DNA of 64,000 bases from Nematopogon swammerdamellus (GCA_946902875.1 OX336358.1:15927694-15991693), one strand, 5' to 3'; counted from the stretch's first letter, positions 32,278-43,607 are shown. Numbers and translations: made by a program. Notes: generated from the letters alone by a model not told the origin.

Positions 32278-32457
32278 TAGGTAACCTCCAAGAATACGGC
32301 TTCTACTGTTAGTGAACACTTCATATTCACAAAGGATGTGTACGGGCGTTTCATACTCTTTTATACAGAACCTGCACACCGGTGTGTCGCTAAGGACCAT
32401 CACTAACTTTATAAATAATTTATCCATCACTGTGCTATTCACCGAATTTCTAACGTT
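32278..32457 (-). pseudogene. LINE C-terminal Cys-rich fragment
   Basis: The minus strand reads VMDKLFIKLVMVLSDTPVCR then FCIKEYETPVHILCEYEVF and ends GGYLYF plus stop. The CxxC...ETPxHxLCxC-like layout after an RNase H region is typical of R1/I/jockey-type LINE ORF2 ends. About 60 codons survive, with no start. Confidence 0.65.
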
Positions 32458-34073
32458 CTAACGCAGCGAAAGCTTCAACTGTGCCTACGTTTTAACGTAG
32501 ATTTACGTTAAATCTGGCGAGGTAGGCGGAGCTAACTATGTGATTTATTTGCCAGCACTTTACAACGAACTTAGCAATCTTATCTAAGCTAATCCGGAAT
32601 ATATTCTGCGCAGTAATTACTTATCCGTAATGTGCTGCTATTACAACTGCGGTACACGCGACCGCAGCAACGCCAACCGGCGTAAGGGCCAATTTGGTTT
32701 GTACTCTATACTACATACATTATAAGCATTTACTTTTTTACAGAACGTTGTATGTGCTCTTTGAGCCATGAAACGTGATTCAGATATTTATTTCGCTACA
32801 AAAAACGCCAATACATTTGTATGGTTTGTTAGGATATTTGTGTTGTTCTGTTCGTCAAGGTGATGTGAAGCTGCGTCTAACTCGAATTTCAAGAAGTGTA
32901 TCGCCAATATTACTTACCTGACAGATTCAATTTTAATATATTATGTAAAACATCATCCATATCAGCGCAGATCGATAGCGTTTTGAAAACACGATTTAGG
33001 TAATTAACTTCGCTCGATAGAAAAAAATCATGAACATGCCTCTGAATTTAGTTATAAAAACATATTTAAGGCTACGTGACCAAATCAAGGCTTTGGGAAA
33101 ATATATTTTATTTGTTAAATATATATCCACATCCGTAGCTTTTTACTTTTCTGTTGCGATCCATTTAGTTTTAGAATAAAAAAATAAAAACCAAATTTTT
33201 TATTGATTGTGTTGCATCCCACTCCAACCAGCGAAAGCGGCCCCTTGAAAGAGGAGTATGGGTGAATACGGGTTGACAGAGCCTTAAGGCGAATAGTGCA
33301 ATGCAGAGGAAGAATTATGTGGAAGGTGTAAAACGGACACAAGTGCCTAATTCTCTTTTTAAACAAAATATCTAAATCTATAAAAAAATTATAGAAGTGC
33401 ACAGAATTACAATTTCAGGTGTGCAGATATTAATAATTATTTTGTGTCTATATTTAGTATTGAAAACGTTTTTTTTTATGTACCAATCTAAAAGTGTTAT
33501 AGTCCACACTTTACAAAGAATAAAAATAAATTACTGTAGGTATACATTTTCAATCCAATATTTTAACCAACCTATACCGAACGAATATCTATGTCAAGCC
33601 CCATATGATTCAAATTTAACCCTCCAAAAGCCACGTTGCGTCATATCGACCCCACAAGTCACAAAGTCCCGCGTAAGAAAGATCCGTGTCCAGCCAGCCC
33701 CCTCCTTCCTTTCGTAAGGGGATTTTTCTCCCCCCTCGTGTCGTGTCGTCGCATTGCTTGTCGGACAACCCCCGGGGGGGAAGACGAGCGTTAGTTTTAT
33801 TGGCCGAGACAAGAAATAAATTGAGATTGAAGGTGGGTGCGATTTATTTTGTGGAAGGGTTTGGAATGCGTAAAGATTTGTTTATTTGGTCTGTTGTGGT
33901 TTAAACTCTTAATATTAGTTGAAATTATTGCCTGGCCACTTATTTTTAAACACATATATACATATATACACTTTCAAATGCGTTGATCTTCGGACGTGAA
34001 GCAGTAACATAATATCAATGTATACTTTAATTTAAAAAAATAAAATTACAATAATTATGTTCAGGTTCAATTT
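32458..34073 (-). other. Intronic repeat-poor island
   Basis: Frames up to 106 codons occur at 33397-33904 on both strands, mutually overlapping, with no family resemblance. Poly-C/G patches are near 33765-33785. Nothing supports a gene. Confidence 0.4.
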
Positions 34074-34466
34074 GTCATTGTCGGTAGCTCAGTGGCGCTA
34101 TCAGTCGACTGTCATTAAGCACACCTGGGAGCGGTCAGAACTTGGATGGGTGACTATTCGACCGTTGGAGGCTGTCGCAGAGGACTGGTAACCGTCGGAT
34201 TACACGTAAAACTGTAGGTAATTTCCCTTCTTAACTTACGGGTTAACCGGTCCGAGTTGATACCACCGCACTGAATGAAAGGTCGGTCGAAACAGACATA
34301 GCTGTATCTATTCAATTCTATCTCGTGTTTTCCGCTCAGTTCAGTGTAGCTGGCATGACCAAATGGAAGCACTGACATGGCACCTAGTTCACTGAGGTAT
34401 GTTGGGCTGACATCACGGATGTTGAAGGTAAATGATGCAGCCAACTGTACCAGTTTCCATAAAAAA
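34074..34466 (+). repeat. Full-length diverged SINE-B
   Basis: GTCATTGTCGGTAGCTCAGT, CATTAAGCACACCTGGGAGC, GAACTTGGATGGGTGACT, a body with CCGCACTGAATGAAAGGTCG, and a tail TTTCCATAAAAAA. The 5S match is weaker than in 2174-2577. Confidence 0.75.
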
Positions 34467-34616
34467 GTACGTTTATTTCCAAACTATTTTTACGTTTAAT
34501 TTAAGATAATGATAACAAAAATTCTTATCAAATAAGTATCCATGTTAAGCTAATCTTATGAAAAGAAACAAATCGTCACTATTCGTCGTTCATACAAAGC
34601 AAATTCTAACTGCCTA

Positions 34617-34950
34617 TTACAAACCGGCGAAAAGCTCATCCAATTCGCAGATGATCGATGAGATCACGGTCCCGTTTCCCATTCGCGGGAAACGCTCATA
34701 AATTTGACGTATGTTGTTAACACGGTACATTTGCACCCTCCCCGGCGATACTCCGTTTGCAGCCTCCCGGGGTGAGTTTGCACCCTCCCCTGTCGCGGAG
34801 GGTGGCCGAAGAGGGACTGGGAGACGGGCGGGGTTGCGGCGCGCGCAGCGGGGCGCGCGGAGGGTCGAAGGATTTACGAAGGGGTCTGCGAGACCCGCGG
34901 GAGTAATGCGCGGTAGAGATTGTTGCGGATTTATGAAGCGGTACATGCAA
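34617..34950 (-). other. GC-rich intronic patch with short repeated motif
   Basis: TTTGCACCCTCCCC at about 34729 and 34778, with a related TTTGCAGCCTCCCGG between them, then a C/G-rich run (GCGCGCGCAGCGGGGCGCGC) to 34860. A 109-codon minus-strand frame exists, but it is Arg/Pro-rich as expected from GC-rich noncoding sequence and matches no family. Confidence 0.35.
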
Positions 34951-35429
34951 AAGACTTCAACGGGAGGATTTAGTATTTAGTGTGTGGGTTTTAAAATGCC
35001 TGGTTTTGAGAGTGCATTATGATACTAGGTACATAGTTCCATATTTGGTTTGGATTTAATGGTATCATAGGTACCTACCTATTTTCATAAATGTCCAACA
35101 AACCTAGGTATATAAAATGTATAAAAATACTTGCAAGTAGTACATACTATCAGGAATTCAGGCATGTTATATTTATAATATGTTGTTACAAGAGGCACCT
35201 ACTTAGTTTTACGAATTTTCCAAACCTATTAAGATGTACGAAGAAATACAGGAAATGTTTTTCTTTCAAAAAATATCTACTCAACAGCTAAACAGCGAAA
35301 TAATTGTGAATCTTGTGTGAAAAATCAGCTGAACTACAGACATCCCTACCACTGTGTGAAACATTGGGATGGAGATAAATTACTTACATTATGTTGATTT
35401 AACATATTATTATTTGAGGCGTTTTATTT

Positions 35430-35706
35430 AAAAACCGGCTAAGTGCGAGTCGAACTCGCGAACCGAGGGTCCCGTATCGCCATGTCACGGCCAGCGCTAC
35501 TCACGCCATCTAGATGGCGTGTTATGTTTCATATTACTTAATGTGCATACACTTTTTGGTTTCTTCTATGGGAACCCCCGTGAATTTTTTACTTTTTCTT
35601 ATTTTTATTATTTGTTGTTATATCGGCCATAATAACACATTTTTTGTGAACAACGGGCTACCTATTACGGTTCAAGAGATACAGCCCTCGAACAGACGGA
35701 CGGATG

Positions 35707-35741
<35 letters not shown>

Positions 35742-35786
35742 GGCGAAGGCTTAGTAATAGGGTCCCGTACCTTACACGGAACTCTA
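35430..35786 (+). repeat. Repeat E copy
   Basis: Full arrangement from AAAACCGGCTAAGTGCGAG to CACGGAACTCTAAAAA, with a (GACA)n run of about ten units at 35695-35741. The next copy follows without a gap. Confidence 0.8.
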
Positions 35787-36151
35787 AAAATCTGTTAAGT
35801 GCGAGTTTTACTCGCGCACGGAGATTTCCGTATCGATCCGCTAATCTTTTGTCTTTCAACAATGCAATGTATAAAAGCCTATGGCACCATCTATTATTCA
35901 ATAGTGTGACTAATCGATTTTTCGGACGTTTGTTGTATGGGAGCCCCCCTTAATTTTTAACATTTTCTTATTTTTCTTATTTGTTGTTATATCCGCCATA
36001 GTAACACATAGGTATTCTGTGAAAAATTCAACGGGCTACCTATTACGGTTCAAAAGATAAAGCCCTCGGACAGACGGACGGACGAACGGACAGATAGACG
36101 GCGGAGGCTTAGTAATAGGCTTCCGTACGGGATACGGAAACCTAAAAAAAT
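35787..36151 (+). repeat. Repeat E copy, tandem with previous
   Basis: AATCTGTTAAGTGCGAG, GTTGTATGGGAGCCCCCC, GGGCTACCTATTACGGTTCA, (GACG)n, TACGGAAACCTAAAAAA. More diverged than 35430-35786, so the pair is a head-to-tail array of non-identical copies. Confidence 0.75.
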
Positions 36152-36157
36152 CATAAT

Positions 36158-36303
36158 TTGTTGGCTACATCACCTAAAACATCCGTGATGTCAGCCCGCA
36201 ACACCTTGGTGACCTAGGTGCAATGCACCTCTGATCTGTGGTGCAATGTCATTGCTTCCCTTGGTTCTTTCCGGCTACACTGAACTGAGCGGAAAACACG
36301 AAA
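36158..36303 (-). repeat. Truncated SINE-B
   Basis: TTGGCTACATCACC, GTGATGTCAGCCCGCAACAC, a small extra segment GCACCTCTGATCTGTGGTGC, then CGGCTACACTGAACTGAGCG. It lacks head and tail. Confidence 0.65.
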
Positions 36304-36771
36304 TACGAGTAGAATTGAACAGATAGAGATAGAATCAGAGTTACGATCAGTTTATTAAACGATAGATATTAGGTTGTGTACGGACAAGTCACAAATTGGA
36401 CCACATTCCCATTAAATATAAACGCAATCAATCCAAACAGTATTTAACCTGAGCGTAGAGCAATTAAAATGCAATTTCAATAAAACCAGCCAACTAATGA
36501 CCTCGCGAGTTGTCTCAGGGAGAGAGAGCTATCATTAGTCTATAGGCCACGAGTGCTTGTATTAAGCAAACATGTGTTTTAATATCGTAAACTGAATTCC
36601 GCTTGAGCCTTCCATACTTCTGAGTCGACTGACGCGACGGTCAGCGGAGACACACCAGTAGACATGTTTTATGATTAAATTATAAATATTCATTAGAAAT
36701 ATTTGAATTCACAAATTAACTAGGTATTTAATATGTTAATAACATAGGTATAATAACACCCTTTACATGTA

Positions 36772-37000
36772 TTTTTTTTATGGAAAATGACACGGTTGGC
36801 TAAAACACCCACAACATCCGTAATGTCAGCCCATAACACCTTGGTGTACTAGGTGCCATGTCAGTGCGTCCCGTTGGTCGTGTCGGCTACACTGAACTAA
36901 AAAGCACGAACTAATTACGAGACGCTTCGACTGACCCTTTGTTCAGTGCGTTGGTAGCAACCCGGGCGGGTTAAACCCTAGTCCTACCACCTAGTAAGGT
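36772..37000 (-). repeat. SINE-B body
   Basis: Poly-T left edge and body through AACCCGGGCGGGTTAAACCC; a 5-base insertion sits in CCCTAGTCCTACCACC. The head is missing. Confidence 0.7.
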
Positions 37001-37957
37001 GCTATTAAATATGGTGTTTAACCTACTTCAAAAAGAGAGAACTTTCTCAATCCGACCCGTAGGTACCTATTTATTAAATGAATTTCACGAACTCACGTAT
37101 ACTTTCGTCTCTGCCGACAGTACGGAAGCAGTTAGGAAGATAGATATTAATTGTGTAATGTTTGGGGAAGATCTACTAACCGGTGCGCCGCCGGTGCTGG
37201 CCTCAACTTAACGAATTAGAAGGTAATCGCTTTTAAATTGAGGATAAGCGCTCCTCCGCATCCAAACACAGCCACCGAACTAAATACTAGATGCCGCATA
37301 GTGTGATGAAACTTGTTACCTATCGGTAAACTAAACATGTGTATGCAATCACATGCAATTGTCATCATGAATACTTTCAAACGATCGCACTGCAAACCAT
37401 CTCGTGCTATGAATGCGCTCATCACTCGCGTATTTGTGGACATATTAAGACAATAAAAGTAAGGTAAGCCATATAACAAAAGCACTAATCATTGTGAAAG
37501 CCGCTTATAAGCTTCTTTGGTCGATAACATGTTTTTCGGGAATTATGATGAGAAAGGTTTAAATTAAATGAAACGTTTATTGAAATGAAATGAAATTTTA
37601 AATTAAATAAAACGAAACGTTTATTTGTCGCCATTTCGGATTGCAATTTTACAATACACCTAAATCATTCACTAATATTGGCGACAAATTGGGCCCAACT
37701 CAGCGTGTGCAATAGACAACGTATTGCGCTGATTTTCAGTTGAATCCATATTATTTTTACTTACAGGCTAGACATACGGGTGAAAAAAAAAATTGTGAGC
37801 ATCTGCTAAGTAAATAACCAAAAAATATATCCTAAAATTCTTACCAAAACAACAAAAAAAAAAATTATAAATATGGAAAACTAATAGTAAATAAATAAAA
37901 GTTTTTAAGTTTACTTTAATTATATTTAGTTTATATTTAGTTTAGTTTAGTTTAATT
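37001..37957 (-). other. Intronic sequence, no gene recognised
   Basis: A 70-codon plus-strand frame at 36999-37211 and an 89-codon minus-strand frame at 37216-37485 resemble nothing I know. AT-rich repeats of the AAACGTTTATT type appear at 37575-37625. Confidence 0.35.
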
Positions 37958-38080
37958 ATATTCATTTTTAAGTTTCCGGATTAACATTAGGTGTTAAAGA
38001 CTTACATAAGTCGTCGAAACGTCGACTTATGTAAGTCTTTAGTACGCCTACTGTTAATCCGGAAAATTAAAAATGAATAT
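37958..38080. repeat. Palindrome, 123 bp
   Basis: ATATTCATTTTTAAGTTTCC and GACTTACATAAGTCG return inverted as CGACTTATGTAAGTCTTTAG and GGAAAATTAAAAATGAATAT. The loop is only a few bases. Confidence 0.8.
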
Positions 38081-38462
38081 GGAAAACTATTTAACCAGAA
38101 CTGTACAACAAAATATTAAAAGTAAAAGTTCATCTAGTAGTATGGATCAGTGCATACAGCGAGCTCTGCATATAATGTGATGATGAGGTTCTAATCTAAA
38201 GTATTTTTTTAAATTAAATTTGACACGATTGTCTACCTACATCACCCCCGAGCGCGACGCGACGCGACGTAACCCCCTGTTATGCGGAAGAGCTGAGGAA
38301 TTCGGAAAGAGCCAATCACCAACCACAACACACGTAGGCCTTTGCACGTCCGACCTGACTTTGGATTGCAATAAAGTTTGTAGGTACTTCTATGAATATA
38401 AAATGCCACATGTTCGAAACATTTTGCAAACTACGTTACAGGGTTTCCGGCTTTATTCTTCG

Positions 38463-38700
38463 ATAGTATATGTGGTAAAAGGCGTAACCACCTCTCACGT
38501 TGGCACGGTCCTTCCACCGAGTCATGCTGCAGGTGGGACATCGTGCTTTACTTCCTGCATGATAGTTATTTTGTCGAAACGTGGTGGTCGGTGTTCGGTA
38601 ATTTACAAGAGTACTTGCAGCACAACGCCGACTACTATGCTTACCCCGATTGTCGGGATACAGCGTGTGGTATGTGAGTATGTATTGTTATTGTAAAATT
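38463..38700 (+). repeat. Repeat C 3' portion
   Basis: AAAGGCGTAACCACCTCTCA, AGTCATGCTGCAGGTGGGAC, AAACGTGGTGGTCGGTGTT and CCCCGATTGTCGGGATACAG match 58799-59160. Confidence 0.7.
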
Positions 38701-39034
38701 TTCAGATGTAAGTATGACTATAAAATTAAATTTTAACGCCGTAAAAATAATTTATTATATTTTTATGTCTATTAAAGTTTATGTACTGCTAACATAATAT
38801 TTACGCGGTGCTGATTTTAAAGCAAAGTACGGAACGCGGTCGCTTGAAATATGTTCGTGTTTGTCTGGTTTTTTGTTCTTTCTTATGAGATAATGCAAGA
38901 CATTACCTTCTACTTACAGAGGTCTAACAGACACGTGGGCATCTATATGCAGAACCGGCTTTGTCTTACAATGCACACGTTTCACTAGCTTGTCACCAAC
39001 ATTGTGTGCGTGCACTTAATCAACAGTAGACAAC

Positions 39035-39470
39035 AGACAGTCTCGGTTGTACAGCGGTTAAGAACACTGAGCGCGATCGGACGTTGTATTTTTGACCGTC
39101 AGACCGTTGAGGCTGGCTTCGGTTTGCATTCCACGTACAACTGCAGATCCCTTACCGCACTAACTCGTAGGTGCATACCTACATCTGCTGCTTCACCGTT
39201 CGGAACCGGTGTATAACTGTAGGTCCCTTCCCTTGCCCCTTACTACGTAGGTTGAAATTGTAGCCGACTGGGTTGGTACCACCGTACGTACTGGATGTAA
39301 GATGTCCGCATAGCAGCCTCGGTTGTGTTCTCCTCTAGTCCAGTATAGCCAGCAATCCAGGGAAGTCTCCGGTATAGCACCTACCTTCTCGGAGGTGACA
39401 TTGGCTGGTCGAAGCATGTGCTTTGGCCCCTCCGACTAAGCCACCCATACCGGATTACATAAAAAAAAAA
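39035..39470 (+). repeat. Chimeric SINE: SINE-B-like head on SINE-A body
   Basis: The head (CTCGGTTGTACAGCGGTTAA, CACTGAGCGCGATCGGACG, GACCGTTGAGGCTGGC, TTGCATTCCACGTACAACTG) resembles SINE-B. From about 39160 the sequence switches to SINE-A (ACCTACATCTGCTGCTTCAC, GTTCGGAACCGGTGTA), then the SINE-A body and a 10-A tail. Confidence 0.65.
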
Positions 39471-39637
39471 GATTTGTTTTCTCTCGATACCGAACGATGG
39501 ACCCTGTTTCCAAAGCACAGGGAATCCTAAAATGGGAAACAGGACATAAGCATTAGTAAGTAACCCTGCAGGTAGATGTCCTATCAGATGTGGTGCATTG
39601 TACGTAAAAAAACTCCTTATTTATACAAAAAACTATT

Positions 39638-39661
39638 TCTTTCTTTCTTTCTTTCTTTCTA
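39638..39661 (+). repeat. (CTTT)n microsatellite
   Basis: About five to six TTTC units in TTTCTTTCTTTCTTTC. Confidence 0.9.
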
Positions 39662-40045
39662 AAAAAGACAAACGATCCGTGAGAAAACAAGTGCGAAGCA
39701 GTGTGTATATTTGTAATGTTTATGTACCTACACGTTTCCTGCATCTCCTGGGCAGCGGATGCCTCTTCTAGGTAAGTAGCTATTTGTTTCCGCGGTGGGA
39801 GATCGCTCTGCCTGCATTTTTAAGTATACAGGTATGTGTGAGACTTCTTCTTTCACATTTATTTGTCGTTGATGAGGTTGAGTCGAAGCAACAAGAAAAA
39901 TTAATACCTAGGTACTTATAAATGAGCTCCATAATTTTATGTAAATTCTTGTAATGACTGGGAATAAGCAGAGAAAAAAGGGAATCAGCTAATGAACATC
40001 TAGTTACCTACTTACTTATTGAAGCTATTATAATGAGTGTACTTA

Positions 40046-40365
40046 TACAGGTTGTACCACAGAGCATCAAATACCTACCGCCCGCGCCCCCTACTAGCGG
40101 CGCCCTAAGCGATGATATTTGAAACTCAATAACCGTACGCTGAGCTGCTAGCGCTTCGTATGTGTGTGTGTGAGCTAGTATATTGACTCGTGGCTAGTAT
40201 CGACAATACACACAAAGAGGAGCAAGTTAGGCACACGCACAACACACATATGTAAGTCATAGGCCACGCCCACAGGCTTCAACGGCGTTGTAGAGAAATC
40301 GCGCTCAAGGCGCCTCTAGTAGGGGCGGGCGCGCGCATTTGATGCTCTGAGGGTTGTACCCTGTA
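40046..40365. mobile_element. TA-flanked MITE, 320 bp
   Basis: Left end TACAGGTTGTACCACAGAGC, right end inverse ...CTCTGAGGGTTGTACCCTGTA, with arms of about 55 bp reaching CCCCCTACTAG / CTAGTAGGGG. TA dinucleotides flank both ends (40044-40045, 40366-40367), so a Tc1/mariner-type or other TA-targeting origin is possible. No frame inside. Confidence 0.7.
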
Positions 40366-40668
40366 TAAGTCCATTTCTTTTATTTTAATTCTATTGTGCG
40401 TTAAAATGTTTGATTAGATTGACACCAACTTCGCGAAATTCTTGTTCGTGAAGTTGATTAACGGTTCAAATCCTGGCAAGGGGAAAAATTTCCCCTTTAT
40501 TATGCTTCTTTTATCTAATAAAACAAATTGTTCTTGTTTTTTTTTTTCAAAATGTTTTATCAAATGCAGTGTCCACAATGAATACAACATCCTGTTTTTC
40601 AAGCAAAAAAATTATAATTATTATACATAATTTGAGTATTTCAAAATGTTGGCTATTTGCCAGCTACT
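40366..40668. other. No gene seen
   Basis: AT-rich; GGTTCAAATCCTGGCAAGG near 40463 resembles a T-arm, but no tRNA fold surrounds it. Confidence 0.4.
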
Positions 40669-40855
40669 TACATACATAGCGTCACGCCTGTTTCCCGGTA
40701 GGGTAGGCAGAGACAACGGATCTCCACGTGCCACGATCCTGACACACCTCTGCCGCCTCTTCTACTCCCATAATGTTCTCCATGCATGCTCGTCGGTTAC
40801 GGGTACTACGCACTTGCCCCTTTTTGAGCACATGCCCGATCTGGTCCAGGTACGT
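40669..40855 (-). pseudogene. LINE C-terminus (SAYPTGKQA type)
   Basis: The minus strand is open through YLDQIGHVLKKGQVRSTRNR, RACMENIMGVEEAAEVCQDR, GTWRSVVSAYPTGKQA and a stop, with an A/T-rich tail (TATGTATGTAAG). It is the best-preserved of three copies (others 14325-14510, 23929-24000), truncated at its 5' end. Confidence 0.75.
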
Positions 40856-41365
40856 ATCACCATTAATAATCTGGGCCAGCTACTTATCACCATTAATAAA
40901 TGTTTTTTAAATGAAATTAAAATATACTTCATTGTACACCATTATATAAAAAGGGGAACAAAAGGCGAATTTAATGCCTTGCGCCATTCTTTACGAACTA
41001 ATCTTTGGGATGTGGAAAACGAAGTAGGGGCGGACAACGCAGTAGTAAAATACAACATGATTAAACATAATCTTTGTTGTTTCTTATTGTAATACAATGA
41101 TGAACGTACTTTTCATAATATTTTACAGCGGCGACGTTCCTCCGTACCTACCTACTCCACTCCGCATCGCGTGACGATACAGACTACAGCGACTACAGCC
41201 GATGACAAGAGCGCGCCCCGGATCGCCATAACTCCTCCACATGAACACCACACTCCCACCGGAATCCTTCCTTGTATCGACTACTTATAAAAGGCGACGA
41301 CTGTCTGTCTGTAACGGATATACTAGAAAACAGCTGATCCGATCCACGCGCAGTTTTCACTAATG
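40856..41365. other. No gene recognised
   Basis: The plus-strand frame to 41092 contains no recognisable motif. GATAACTGCTATAA-type AT-rich sequence gives way to a moderately GC-rich block at 41130-41260. Confidence 0.35.
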
Positions 41366-41704
41366 GCAGCCATACTCAAAGTGTGCTCCGCGGAGCCCTA
41401 GGGCTCCACGGAGCTCTCTGGGGGCTCCGCGAGAATACGAGAAATCAAAAATACACCTCTCCTCTCTGGCACGATTCAGCTCGGCTGCGCAGACGTCACG
41501 GCGTTACAGTTTCATACCTCCCATTAGATATTTAATTATAGTTTTCTCTTATATTATTTATAATGTTATGTAAGTAACTGTTACACTGTAATATGATTAT
41601 TAATAAAGAATGTACAAATACTAATTTTTGTTTATTTTAGGGTTCCGTCAAATATTTCGCTTTCCGAAAGGGTTCCGTCACCAAAAAAGTTTGAGAACCG
41701 GTGC
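41366..41704. mobile_element. Nonautonomous hAT-like element, 339 bp
   Basis: Left end GCAGCCATACTCAAAGTGTG with CTCCGCGGAGCCCTAGGGCT; right end ...AAAGTTTGAGAACCGGTGC. A perfect 8-bp duplication CACTAATG flanks it (41358-41365, 41705-41712). The CTCAAA-GTGTG-CCGCGGA layout resembles the ends of hAT elements in other animals. No transposase. Confidence 0.8.
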
Positions 41705-41892
41705 CACTAATGGAAGCTGGCATCTCTCGGGATGGATATATAATATGTAGGTAGGTACCATCACGATATGTGCAAAGGACGGGACTAGTACGTACGATGC
41801 TTAGCTCTAGAGACGAAGAGAAGAAGAAAGGACGAGGAGAGATTATCGTATGGAACCTAACATGGCTCGCTACATCTGCTCACCTGGTAAGG

Positions 41893-42275
41893 TTTTTTTT
41901 AATGGAAACTGACACGGTTGGCTACATCACCTACAACATCCGTGATGCCAGCCCATAACACCGGGTGAGCTAGGTGCCACGTCAGTGCTTCCCTTCATTT
42001 CATGTCGTCTACACTGAACTGGACGGAAAACACGAACTATTTACATAGCCGTTTCGACCGACGACGTTTCATTCAGTGCGGTGGTAACAACCCGGGCCGG
42101 ATAAACCCGACCACCTAGTACCTAAGATAAGAAGGGAAGGGACCTACAGTTTCACGTGGAATCCGAACCACAGTCAACCTCAAACGGTCGAACGGTCACC
42201 CATTCAAGTACTGATCGCGCTCAGGGTTGCTTAACAACAGTCGACCGACCGCACCACTGAACTACCGAGGCTGAC
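41893..42275 (-). repeat. Full-length SINE-B
   Basis: Poly-T left edge to GTCAGCCTCGGTAG at 42275. The 5S-like block is present (GTTAAGCAACCCTGAGCGCG, GTACTTGAATGGGTGACCG). A 3-base GAC duplication occurs in the body near 42060. Confidence 0.85.
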
Positions 42276-42284
42276 AAAGGTGAG

Positions 42285-42427
42285 GGAACGAACCTTTACT
42301 TTTACGTGAAAAACCACGACCACCCTCACAGTTCGGGCTGTCGCCCATCCAAAGTCCGCCCGCGCCCGGTGAGCTTAACTTTGACGATCGAACGCAGACG
42401 CATAGCACCAACGAGCTACCAAAGCCA
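42285..42427 (-). repeat. Second SINE-B head, diverged
   Basis: Immediately upstream (in element sense) of the preceding SINE is another head: GGTAGCTCGTTGGTGC, CACCGGGCGCGGGCGGAC, TTTGGATGGGCGACAG, GGTGGTCGTGG. It has no body of its own. Confidence 0.55.
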
Positions 42428-42437
42428 CTGGAAATGT

Positions 42438-42492
42438 ACCATTTTATTAAGTCAGTTCAGAACGGTTTTCTGAACTGACTTAATAAAATGGT
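42438..42492. repeat. Perfect 25-bp hairpin
   Basis: ACCATTTTATTAAGTCAGTT+CAGAA and its exact inverse are separated by five bases (CGGTT). Confidence 0.95.
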
Positions 42493-42831
42493 TAAAATGA
42501 TTCGCCCAAATCTAATAATGCCGCGAGCGGAGCCGAGCGCTAAAGCAATATGAACAAAATAGGCAAGTAGCGTCTAAATAAGCGGGTAGAGCATTATAGC
42601 AGGTACAGCAAGTACTAATTATCTGCGAACAATACAATTGTAATAAATTCATCAGTTTCTGTCCGTAATTACAGGGCGAGCAAAAAAAAACGGTAATAAC
42701 GCGGCCATTATAGCAAGACTTAGCTCTAGCGGGCGGCGCGGCGGCGGCGTTGCGTGCGGCGGAGGTACCGTCCGCAGCCGCGCCGAGTATACTGGAGCAA
42801 TTCGCAACGCTTTATTTCGAACTTTTTATTA

Positions 42832-43330
42832 GCGTTCCGTATTTTTTTATGTAATCCGGTATGGGTGGCTGTGTCGGAGGGGCCAAAGCACATGCTCCGA
42901 CTAGCCAATATCACCTCCGAGAAGGTAGGTGCCATACCGGAGACTTCCCTGGATTGCTGGCTATACTGGGAATATCCGTCGTAGGGGACCCTATTACTAA
43001 GCCTACGCCGTTTGTCTGTCTGTCTCTCCGAAGGCTGTATCTCTTGAACCGTAATAGGTAACCCTTTGAAATTTTCACAGAATATTTGTTATTATGGCCG
43101 ATATAACAACAAATAATAAAAATAAGAAAAAGTAAAAAAATCACGGGGTCCCCATTGAAGAAATATTTCTATTAATATTCGGTAGATGGCGAAATATTCT
43201 TCGCCATCTACCGAAAGGGGTATGGAGCATTTTAACTAATACATAGATGGCGTGAGTGGCGCTGACCATGACATGGCGATACAGAACCCTCGGTGCGCGA
43301 GTTCGACTCGCACTTGGCCGGTTTTTATTT
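42832..43330 (-). repeat. Repeat E interrupted by SINE-A
   Basis: The inverted repeat E runs from ACCGGCCAAGTGCGAGTCGA at the right to TAGGGTCCCCTACGACGGA at about 42971, then a SINE-A fragment, then GCGTTCCGTA at 42832-42841. The SINE has split the last bases of repeat E. Confidence 0.65.
42843..42970 (-). repeat. SINE-A 3' fragment
   Basis: TTTTTTATGTAATCCGG at the left marks the tail; AGGTAGGTGCCATACCGG and GCTGGCTATACTGG match SINE-A. 5'-truncated to about 128 bp. Confidence 0.8.
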
Positions 43331-43440
43331 TTATTTTGTTTTCATTTTTAAAGAGTATTGTTCTAAATATCATGCGGTTAGTTTATTATAGTTATTACTT
43401 TTCATTATTTACCTGATTATTATTTTAAAAGCCTAAGCAC

Positions 43441-43607
43441 AGTTCCCGTCACCAAATAGTGCGTGTCGAGCTTTAGAAAGAGCCAATTCGCTTGTAGAGC
43501 GTCGTCCCTGTCGCACGAACTCGCACGTCTCTGTGCGACAGCGACGACGCTCTACAACCGGTTTGTCTCTTTCTAAAGCTCGACACGCATTATTTGCTGC
43601 CGGGCAC
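43441..43607. repeat. Foldback repeat, 167 bp
   Basis: GCGTGTCGAGCTTTAGAAAG and GAGCGTCGTCCCTGTCGCAC return inverted as GTGCGACAGCGACGACGCTC and CTTTCTAAAGCTCGACACGC. The central loop is about 16 bases. Confidence 0.85.

Noticed and set aside
34617..34946. 109-codon minus-strand frame as an extra homeobox exon
   Set aside because: Arg/Pro-rich composition follows from GC-rich DNA and overlapping frames are open on the other strand; no family resemblance.
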